Below are positions 40,038 through 46,876 of a stretch of DNA of 64,000 nt, piece after piece (within the stretch, counting starts at the first letter, position 1; the number at the start of each line of letters is the position of its first letter). A model generated the notes under the pieces. That model did no database searches. It was not told the origin of the DNA and worked only from the letters and a program-made list of their open reading frames with translations. A program made the position numbers and the translations under genes. This DNA comes from Acidimicrobiales bacterium (GTDB lineage Bacteria; Actinomycetota; Acidimicrobiia; Acidimicrobiales; Aldehydirespiratoraceae): positions 100,138 through 164,137 of the forward strand of contig JAQWMR010000019.1 of the NCBI GenBank assembly GCA_029246685.1, in the 5' to 3' direction.

Positions 40038-41723
40038 CTATTCGCGAACGATCAGCCAGTCCTCACCGTGTGCTTCTGCGGTGTAGCCGAGCGCCCGCGC
40101 CTCGGCCACGAGTCTCTCTTGGTCCGCCGGCGAGAGTGCGGGTGTGCGTTGTTCCACGCCGCCGTGGAGAACGATGTAGCGTACCTCGAGTTCGTCGAGG
40201 CGGCGCTCCGCGTCGTCCGCCGGCCACGTGTTGAGCAGTGCCGCCAGATCGGCGAAACCAGCCGGCGCACTTCCCGAATAGCCGTTCACCCGCGGATTCC
40301 AGTCCCACGTGGCGTGATACATCCTCGGTGCTTCAACGAAGGCCCACGACCCGCCGGCAACCTGCGTTCGCATCGGCAGCTCCAGCACGGCACCGTCCGG
40401 TCGCTCCGCGATCGCCTCGTAGACCGCCACACGATCGCCCTCCGGAACGTCGACCCGGGCCATGGGTCCTCCCACCTCGACCATCACCACAACGACGATG
40501 CCGAGGGCCAACCATCGCCGCCGACCCGCCGGCAGGCGGTCGGCGAGGTGCTGGTAGGCCAGCCCGACCAGCAAGGCGAGCGCGATGAAGGCGACAACCG
40601 TGAATCGAGACGTCACCCGGACACCATCGAAACCGGGCACCCACCGATGCAGCGCCCGGAACGGACCCTTGAACCCGCCCGGCGAGGGCCCGAGCGCGAA
40701 GACGACGGCGACGGCGCCCGCCACGACCAGCGCCAGGAGCTCCTCACTGCGGATTCCTGTGCGGACCCAGGACACACCACGCCGAACGAGGCGCCACCCC
40801 ACCAGCAGACCGACAACGCCCAATGCCATCGCCACGAAGCCCGGGAAAAATGGGTGTTCCCCGGCCTTCCCGAACGAATTGATGTCGTCGAGGGCGGTAC
40901 CCCACGACCAGCTGTCCCGCTGCGGAGTGATCAGATCGGTGGGGAGAAGTGAGTTCGACGGCTCGTACCCCCGCGTCAGCCCGTTGCGCTCGTCCACCTC
41001 CAGGTAGATGCGCATGACCGGACCGAGGACTGCAGCGACGACGGCGACCGCCGTCAGCCCCGACGGCAGCAGGCTGCGAACGGACGGCAGCACTCCCTGG
41101 AGCCACAGCATGGCGACGACCACCACGGCGCACAGCACCCAGAAGAGGCCGTAGTACACGTTGGCCAACGTCATCGCGACGATCGCTAGGCCGAGCCAGG
41201 CGCCGTCGCGAACCCGTCGGTGCTCGACCGCTCGAAGAAGCAGCAGGAAGCTCAGCGAGAGGAACCCGAACGTCTGGAGTTGCGGGTGGTTCTGCTGGCC
41301 GAAGACGTAGCTGTTGCAGCACGCCACCACGGCGACGACGAGTGCGACGTCGCCCCGCCCGAAGAGGCGCATCGCAAGGGCATGGGCGGCCGAAAGCGCC
41401 CCGACGAACAGCGCGAACATCAGGACGTTCAACGCGACGATCGAGTCGCCGGTGATCCATTCGAGTAGGCCGAAGAACGGCGCGAGGGAAAGCATCGGGT
41501 CGGACAACGCGAGCGTCTGGGGCTCGGGGTGGAAGATGTTGGCGTCGAACACCGACATCGGGTCGTTGCGCAGACCATGTGCGCCCCACGACAGCGTCCA
41601 TGTCAGAAACATCGAGTCGCCGAGATCGCCGGCCACCGTCTGGCTCACCCGATGCGGCGTCGGCTGGAGCAGAATCAGCCCAAGCAGGACCCACAGGGGC
41701 AGGCGCCGCACGCCTAGGCTCAC
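40038..41723 (-). CDS. Polytopic GT-C-like membrane protein
   Basis: A 561-residue protein with about eleven helices. After TM1 the loop has GDLGDSMFLTWTLSWGAH, an acidic first loop as in GT-C enzymes; NHPQLQTFGFLSLSF and GPFRALHRWVPGFDGVRVTSRF are in later loops, and the C-terminal soluble part contains GAVLELPM and ATWDWNPRVNGYSG. This matches a large unassigned bacterial family of GT-C-like membrane proteins. GTG 41723 is used; GTG 41711 is an alternative. Its start is only three bases from that of the divergent GT2 gene, so promoter and coding sequence must overlap. Confidence 0.75.
   Translation of the reverse strand: MSLGVRRLPLWVLLGLILLQPTPHRVSQTVAGDLGDSMFLTWTLSWGAHGLRNDPMSVFDANIFHPEPQTLALSDPMLSLAPFFGLLEWITGDSIVALNVLMFALFVGALSAAHALAMRLFGRGDVALVVAVVACCNSYVFGQQNHPQLQTFGFLSLSFLLLLRAVEHRRVRDGAWLGLAIVAMTLANVYYGLFWVLCAVVVVAMLWLQGVLPSVRSLLPSGLTAVAVVAAVLGPVMRIYLEVDERNGLTRGYEPSNSLLPTDLITPQRDSWSWGTALDDINSFGKAGEHPFFPGFVAMALGVVGLLVGWRLVRRGVSWVRTGIRSEELLALVVAGAVAVVFALGPSPGGFKGPFRALHRWVPGFDGVRVTSRFTVVAFIALALLVGLAYQHLADRLPAGRRRWLALGIVVVVMVEVGGPMARVDVPEGDRVAVYEAIAERPDGAVLELPMRTQVAGGSWAFVEAPRMYHATWDWNPRVNGYSGSAPAGFADLAALLNTWPADDAERRLDELEVRYIVLHGGVEQRTPALSPADQERLVAEARALGYTAEAHGEDWLIVRE
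41715..41720 (+). promoter_or_regulatory. -10-like hexamer TAGGCT for the GT2 gene at 41727
   Basis: TAGGCT six bases before GTG 41727. It lies inside the first codons of the divergent membrane-protein gene, so the two genes interfere at their 5' ends. Confidence 0.45.
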
Positions 41724-41726
41724 GCC

Positions 41727-42650
41727 GTGACCGCCACCGAATCGACGCTCGACGTCAGCATCGTTCTGCCCGTTCACAACGAGGCCGGGCATCTCGCCGA
41801 CGAGATCGATCGGATCAGCGCCTCCATGAACGCCTCACCCTACTCATGGGAGTTGGTGCTGGTGGACGACGGTTCCACGGACGGATCTGCCGAGATCGGC
41901 GCCGGGCGCAAGAACGTCCGCGTACTCCGCTCCGGCCGCAACCGGGGAGCGGGAACCGCTCGACGCATCGGGACCGAGGCCGCCTATGGCCGCGTCGTCG
42001 TGTGGTCCGATGCGGACATGAGCTACCCGAACCACGAGATCCCCGACCTCGTCGACAAGCTCGGCAACGGCGACCACATCGTGGGCGCCCGCACCAGCGA
42101 ACAGGGCACGCTGAAGGTCTTCCGCGTGCCCACGAAGTGGACGATCCGTCGGCTCGCCTCCTACCTCACGAAGACGAAGATCCCGGATCTCAACAGCGGG
42201 TTCCGCGCCATGCGCCGCGACGTCGCTCTGCAGTACACGCACCAACTCCCCGCGGGCTTCTCCTGTGTCACCACGATCACGATGGCGTTCCTGATGAACG
42301 GCTACTCGGTCGAGTACACACCGATCGAGTACCAGACCCGGGCCGGTGAGTCGAAGTTCCACTGGTTGGCCGACACTCGCCGCTACGCGCTCCAGGTCAT
42401 CCGCATGATCCTGTCGTACGACCCCCTTCGAGTCGTGCTCCCGATCGCCACGGTCCTCGGGCTCGTCTTCGTCGGCAAGCTCGGCTACGACCTCGTCGAC
42501 AAGGACTTCAGGCCGGCGGCCAACACCCTGCTGCTCGGCTTCGCGCTGCTGCAGGTCCTCGTGATCGGCTTGCTCGCCGACCTCGTCGTGCGAGTGACGA
42601 AGCCGCCGACGCGGATCCCGCCCGGCGACATTCTCGAAGACGTCAGCTAG
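41727..42650 (+). CDS. GT2 glycosyltransferase (DPM1/DpgS-like) with C-terminal helices
   Basis: A 307-residue polyprenyl-phosphate glycosyltransferase-like protein: VSIVLPVHNEAGHL, LVLVDDGSTDGS, the DXD motif in VVWSDADMSY, and LNSGFRAMRRDVA, with two C-terminal helices (about 235-253 and 265-285). It probably makes a polyprenyl-phosphate sugar for the GT-C enzymes nearby. GTG 41727 follows a -10-like hexamer by six bases. Its stop shares CTAG with the stop of the convergent GT4 gene. Confidence 0.87.
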   Translation: MTATESTLDVSIVLPVHNEAGHLADEIDRISASMNASPYSWELVLVDDGSTDGSAEIGAGRKNVRVLRSGRNRGAGTARRIGTEAAYGRVVVWSDADMSYPNHEIPDLVDKLGNGDHIVGARTSEQGTLKVFRVPTKWTIRRLASYLTKTKIPDLNSGFRAMRRDVALQYTHQLPAGFSCVTTITMAFLMNGYSVEYTPIEYQTRAGESKFHWLADTRRYALQVIRMILSYDPLRVVLPIATVLGLVFVGKLGYDLVDKDFRPAANTLLLGFALLQVLVIGLLADLVVRVTKPPTRIPPGDILEDVS

Positions 42651-42656
42651 CTGACG
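42641..42656. repeat. 16-base perfect palindrome spanning two convergent stop codons
   Basis: CGTCAGCTAGCTGACG is its own reverse complement and contains the TAG stops of both convergent genes. It could form a short hairpin in either transcript; without a T-tract its role as a terminator is doubtful. Confidence 0.5.
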
Positions 42657-43822
42657 GCGTCGATCAGGCCGTCGAAGCGCGTTCGTACTGAAGGCCAGGC
42701 GTAGCGGCGGCGAACGTATTCGCCTCCCGCGTCCGCCATCCGGGTGCGGAGTTCGGCGTCGCCGAGGAGCCGCTCGAGGGCGAGGTCGAAGTCGGCCACG
42801 CCGGTGTAGAAGAGTCCGCCCCCGGACTGGGTGACGTGCTCCACCATCGGGCCACACCATCCGTTCACGAGCACAGGTGTGCCAGCGAGCCAGGCCTCGA
42901 GGATCACGATGGAGAACGACTCGTAGAAACTGGGATTGATCAGCACATCTGCCGCAGCCAGGAGACCGGACTTGTGTTTCTCGGGGATGGGCCCGATACA
43001 GGTGACGCCACGCCCGCTCGGGGCCGCTCCGTCGACCGCTCCGGCGACGATCAGCCGCCCGGCGCCCCCCAGCCCGACATGTCGATCGAAGCGCTCGACG
43101 AGGTCGTGGACGCCCTTGCCCGGGTCGACTCGCCCGAGGCAGAGGGCGAAGGGTTCGTCACCGAGGCCGAGCGCGGCCCTCGCTCCCTCGGGGTCTGGCG
43201 TCTGGCCCATCTCCACCGGCAGACCCACCATTGCCTGCACCGACGACACGGTCGACGGGAACCGGCGGTGCACGAGCTCCTGCTCGGCGCGGGTGTGGTA
43301 CGCGATGCCATCCGTCTCGCCGAAGACCTCGTCGAACACGGGGAGGTCGAGCGGTGCCTCGGCGTGAGCGGCCGGATACAGAATCGTCGGCACCTGGGCG
43401 GCTCGGTGACCGGCCACCGTCGGGTGGTACAGGTACGGATAGAAGACCAGCACGCCGTCGGCCACGGCCGAGACGGCCTCGACGAGCTCGGAGCTCGTCG
43501 GACCCTGCGCATCGATCCAGCGCTCGCATTCGGCGGAGGTGGCCTCAGCTGCCCGCGGGAGCAGCGCGTCGCTTTGCGCGCCGAAGTCGCCGGCTCGGGG
43601 ACCGTCGACCGAACAGCGGGTGACACTGACGCCGTCCTCGGTGGTGGTTCCGGCGGGATAGTGGTCCGCCCACGTGCGCATGGACAGCGCCCGCGTGGTG
43701 ATCACGGCGACATCTCGCCCGTCGGCCGCGAGCCGCGTTGCCAGCTGACGTGCGCCGGCCTCGGCCCCGCCCAGCACCTCCGTGCCATAGCGGGGCGTCA
43801 CGAACGTGATCGGCGTGGTCAT
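42647..43822 (-). CDS. GT4 glycosyltransferase
   Basis: A 391-residue GT-B enzyme. ITFVTPRYGTEVLGGAEAGA carries the glycine-rich acceptor loop, LCLGRVDPGKGVHDLVERFD opens the donor domain, and NPSFYESFSIVILEAWLAGT is the EX7E region, with the usual Gly replaced by Ser in ESFS. The ATG overlaps the stop of the next upstream GT4 gene (ATGA). It is the last of a coupled series 49582-42647: YfhO-like, methyltransferase-like, three GT4. Confidence 0.88.
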   Translation of the reverse strand: MTTPITFVTPRYGTEVLGGAEAGARQLATRLAADGRDVAVITTRALSMRTWADHYPAGTTTEDGVSVTRCSVDGPRAGDFGAQSDALLPRAAEATSAECERWIDAQGPTSSELVEAVSAVADGVLVFYPYLYHPTVAGHRAAQVPTILYPAAHAEAPLDLPVFDEVFGETDGIAYHTRAEQELVHRRFPSTVSSVQAMVGLPVEMGQTPDPEGARAALGLGDEPFALCLGRVDPGKGVHDLVERFDRHVGLGGAGRLIVAGAVDGAAPSGRGVTCIGPIPEKHKSGLLAAADVLINPSFYESFSIVILEAWLAGTPVLVNGWCGPMVEHVTQSGGGLFYTGVADFDLALERLLGDAELRTRMADAGGEYVRRRYAWPSVRTRFDGLIDAVS

Positions 43823-44868
43823 CGAGCGGCCCCGGCCAGCAGGGGCTCGAGGACTGACCGCATCCGATCCGCCGCCTGCGGACCACTCAGTTCTGCCGCT
43901 CGCGCCCGACCTCGTTCGATGAGACTCGCCCGGACCTGGGAGTCGTTCACGACGCGAGCGATTGCCTCCGCCACGACCGCCGGTGACTTGTCGGCAAGCA
44001 CCAGGGCCGCGCCACCGGCTGTCTCCGGCACCGCTGCCGCGCCGAACGCGACCACCGGCGCTCCGAACGCCATTGCTTCGACGAGCGGTACGCCGAACCC
44101 CTCGTGCTCGGACGTCGACACGAACACATCGGCGGCCTCGTACCAACCCACCAACTCCCGCTCTGAGACCGAGCCTCCGAAGACCACGCGCTCGGCCACA
44201 CCGAGACGAGCCGCGAATGCCCCCAATGCGTCGCGATAGGAATCAGACGATCCGCCGCCGAGGAGCGCCAGGCGCGCGTCGATGCCCAGCGCGTCCAGCG
44301 CCGCAAGCACGCCGACGAGATCCTGTTGACACTTGTTCGGCGAGAGCCGGCCGACGAACACGAGCGTGATTCCGGCGAACGCCGGCGGGCTCTCGCCTTC
44401 GCGTTCCAACCCGTCGAAGAGGACGGGCGAGACGCTCACGTCCTCGTAGCCGACCTCGCGCAATTCTCGGGCGTTGTAGTCGCTGTCACAGATCGCCGCG
44501 TGGGCCAAGGGCCGCAATTCCCACAGTTGTTGACGCCCCCACCGCAGACCCTCGATCTGCTCGGGTTCCCACGGCTCCACGAACTCGAGTGGCGTGATGT
44601 TGTGGTAATTGACCACGACCGGCACGCGACGCTTGGCGATCTCGCTCGCCACAAGGCTGCCGATCGAGTGCTGTAGGATCGTGAGATCGGCATCCGCCTT
44701 CCAGCGGTCGAGCAGAAGAACCTGCTCATCGGCCACCATCGTGCGTTCCACCACGAACCGCACCATGTGGCCATCCGCCGCGAGAATGTCGCGCAGCAGC
44801 CGGGCGTGCGTGGACGTCGCGTCCCGCTCGTGCAGTTCTGAGAGCACCAGATCCACTCCGCGGTTCAC
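43819..44868 (-). CDS. GT4 glycosyltransferase, tandem paralogue B
   Basis: A 349-residue GT-B enzyme: VVVNYHNITPLEF, FVGRLSPNKCQQDLVGVLAA, SERELVGWYEAADVFVSTSE and EHEGFGVPLVEAMAFGAPVV (EX7E). It is clearly a tandem duplicate of the next gene upstream (44865-45929), sharing the SPNKCQQDLVGVL and ELVGWY-AADVFVS segments almost unchanged. Overlaps both neighbours (GTGA upstream, ATGA downstream). Divergence in the N-terminal acceptor half suggests that the two add the same kind of sugar to different acceptors. Confidence 0.88.
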   Translation of the reverse strand: MNRGVDLVLSELHERDATSTHARLLRDILAADGHMVRFVVERTMVADEQVLLLDRWKADADLTILQHSIGSLVASEIAKRRVPVVVNYHNITPLEFVEPWEPEQIEGLRWGRQQLWELRPLAHAAICDSDYNARELREVGYEDVSVSPVLFDGLEREGESPPAFAGITLVFVGRLSPNKCQQDLVGVLAALDALGIDARLALLGGGSSDSYRDALGAFAARLGVAERVVFGGSVSERELVGWYEAADVFVSTSEHEGFGVPLVEAMAFGAPVVAFGAAAVPETAGGAALVLADKSPAVVAEAIARVVNDSQVRASLIERGRARAAELSGPQAADRMRSVLEPLLAGAAR

Positions 44869-45929
44869 GAACCGGCTCCGACCAGGAGCGGCTGCAGCAC
44901 GTCACGCATGCGTCGAACGGATGCGGGCGGGCCGAGCGCCGCGGCGCGAGCTCGGCCCCGCTCGATCATCGCGTCGCGGACCGTCGCATCGGTGAGTACT
45001 CGATCGATGGCTTCGACCATCACTGCCGCGGATTTGTCCGCGAGGACGAGCCCAGCGTCTCTGACGGTCTCGGGAATCGCGGACGATCCGAACGCGACAA
45101 CCGGCACTCCGAGGCTCATCGCCTCGACCACCGGCACGCAGAATCCTTCGTGCTCTGACGCCGACACGAACACGTCGGCGGCGCCGTACCAACCCACGAG
45201 CTCCGATTCGGACACCGACCCCGCGAACACCACCGAGTCGGCGACCCCCATCCGCGCCGCCAACTCCACGACGGCGTCGTGGTAACCGGTCGACGACGCT
45301 CCACCAACGAGCACAAGGCGCGCCGCGATGCCGCGGTCATGCAATGCGACGAGCACACCCACCAGATCCTGCTGGCACTTGTTGGGCGACACTCTCCCCA
45401 CGAAAAGCAGAGTCGCTCCATCGAAGGCGTCGGGCGCGTCGCCGTCGGATCCGAGCGGGTTGAAGAGCACAGGGGCCACGTCGACGTGATCGAGCCCGAG
45501 ATCACGCAACTCCGCAGCGTTGTATTCGCTCACTGCGATGCCGCTGCTGGCCTTGCGGCAGAGACGCGCGAGCTGGCGGCGACCGTGGTCGAGCTCAGCC
45601 GCGACCGCCGGCTCCCACATGTCGAAGAAGATTGCCGGCGTCATGTTGTGATAGCTGAGCACCGTCGGCTCCGACCGACTCGCCACATAATCGGCCACCG
45701 GCGTCCCGGTGGAGGCCTGATAGATGATCAGGTCGGGAGCCGGATCATCGGGGTGCTCGCGAAAGTCGCGTCCGCGGTCCCGCACCTCGGCGTGCACATG
45801 GGTCGCGTAGATCTGCGTTTGCGCTCCCATCTCCCGAAGGAGATCGTCGACGGCCAACGTGTGGCGACCGAGCGCGTCGCGTTCGGCGAGGACGGCAGTG
45901 AACTGGTGAACGATGGGCGACCTGGTCAC
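44865..45929 (-). CDS. GT4 glycosyltransferase, tandem paralogue A
   Basis: A 354-residue GT-B enzyme, paralogue of 43819-44868: IVHQFTAVLAERDALGRHTL at the N-terminus, YHNMTPAIFFDMWEP, FVGRVSPNKCQQDLVGVLVA, ESELVGWYGAADVFVSASEH and EGFCVPVVEAMSLGVPVVAF. The EX7E glycine neighbourhood EGFC has Cys in place of the common Gly. GTG 45929 overlaps the stop of the methyltransferase-like gene (GTGA). The N-terminal 60 residues resemble O-antigen GT4 enzymes acting on long glycans. Confidence 0.88.
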   Translation of the reverse strand: MTRSPIVHQFTAVLAERDALGRHTLAVDDLLREMGAQTQIYATHVHAEVRDRGRDFREHPDDPAPDLIIYQASTGTPVADYVASRSEPTVLSYHNMTPAIFFDMWEPAVAAELDHGRRQLARLCRKASSGIAVSEYNAAELRDLGLDHVDVAPVLFNPLGSDGDAPDAFDGATLLFVGRVSPNKCQQDLVGVLVALHDRGIAARLVLVGGASSTGYHDAVVELAARMGVADSVVFAGSVSESELVGWYGAADVFVSASEHEGFCVPVVEAMSLGVPVVAFGSSAIPETVRDAGLVLADKSAAVMVEAIDRVLTDATVRDAMIERGRARAAALGPPASVRRMRDVLQPLLVGAGS

Positions 45930-46864
45930 GACAGCCGCGCGACAACCAGCGCCTCGAGCCCGTCGTCGTCCACTTTGACGCTCTCGGTCGACGCGGCGAC
46001 GCCACCGAGGATCGCCCCCCATGTTGTCGGCGCGAGGCCGCGGTCGCCGAGCAGTTCGGCGGCTGCATCGGCGCGCCGAGAACGATCCTCGACGGCGACG
46101 GCAACGATGCCACCGGGACCGCACGCCACCGCGGCGGACGCTACCAGGGCGATCGCCGCGGCCGGCGACACACGCTGCAGCGCCCCACCGATGAGGACGG
46201 CACCGATGGTTCCGGCCTCGAGTCCGCAGAGGTGTTCGAGCGGGTCGCCCACCCGGAGATCGAGCCCGGCATCGATTCCTGCCAACGCGACCTGAGGATC
46301 GCGTTCGACGCCGTATGCGTTGTCCAACTCCGTCAGCGCGGCGCCCGCGCCGGCCGCCAGAACGAGCACTCGGCCAGAACCGACGGCGTCGGCGAGGCGA
46401 CGCCCGGACGACGCTCCCGCAGTCGGCGCGGGATACACGAGGTCATCGACCGCCGAGTCGACACCAATGACCGATTCGAGCCGGCTGAGGCGGTCGTCGA
46501 AACGACGGAGCAGCCGCGCTTGCACGTTGTGAAAGGCGTTGAGCTGGTCACTCATGTAGCGCAGGTACCAGTAGATCCCCTTGCGAATCGCCCCCTTGAC
46601 CTGCTTGACGCCGGGTTTCGTGCCGATCGGCGCGTCGACGTCGACAAGAGCGAGGCGATCGACACGGTCGAGGAGGAGTTCCTCGGTCGGGCCGACGGCG
46701 CCCGGCGGCGCGACGTCCGCCCACGCCCGTTCGATCTCGCGTTCGATGCGAGCCAGCTTGGGATCCTCTCGACGCCGCTCCTCGGCAGCGGCCATGACCT
46801 CGGCCTGGATCCGCGCCGCGAATCGGTCGTCGGGCAGTTGCTCGTCGGAAAGCGGGTCGGACAC
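45926..46864 (-). CDS. Methyltransferase-like protein with N-terminal charged helices
   Basis: A 312-residue cytoplasmic protein. The first 60 residues are highly charged helix (AEERRREDPKLARIEREIER), then a segment with KGIYWYLRYMSDQLNAFHN and RLLRRFDDRLSRLE coiled coil that is common just before methyltransferase domains of glycan clusters. The C-terminal half resembles a Rossmann fold (VLVLAAGAGAALTELDNAYGV, DPLEHLCGLEAGTIGAVLIG) but lacks the acidic GxGxG-D/E and D-x-H details of an active SAM enzyme. It may be a chain-length or terminator accessory protein rather than a catalyst. GTG 46864 is used; TAGCGT lies six bases upstream. Confidence 0.68.
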   Translation of the reverse strand: MSDPLSDEQLPDDRFAARIQAEVMAAAEERRREDPKLARIEREIERAWADVAPPGAVGPTEELLLDRVDRLALVDVDAPIGTKPGVKQVKGAIRKGIYWYLRYMSDQLNAFHNVQARLLRRFDDRLSRLESVIGVDSAVDDLVYPAPTAGASSGRRLADAVGSGRVLVLAAGAGAALTELDNAYGVERDPQVALAGIDAGLDLRVGDPLEHLCGLEAGTIGAVLIGGALQRVSPAAAIALVASAAVACGPGGIVAVAVEDRSRRADAAAELLGDRGLAPTTWGAILGGVAASTESVKVDDDGLEALVVARLS

Positions 46865-46870
46865 GGTGCG

Positions 46871-46876
46871 ACGCTA
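46871..46876 (-). promoter_or_regulatory. -10-like hexamer TAGCGT overlapping the YfhO-like stop codon
   Basis: TAGCGT on the minus strand begins with the TAG stop of the YfhO-like gene and ends six bases before GTG 46864. It could be an internal promoter for the methyltransferase-GT4 genes. Confidence 0.35.
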
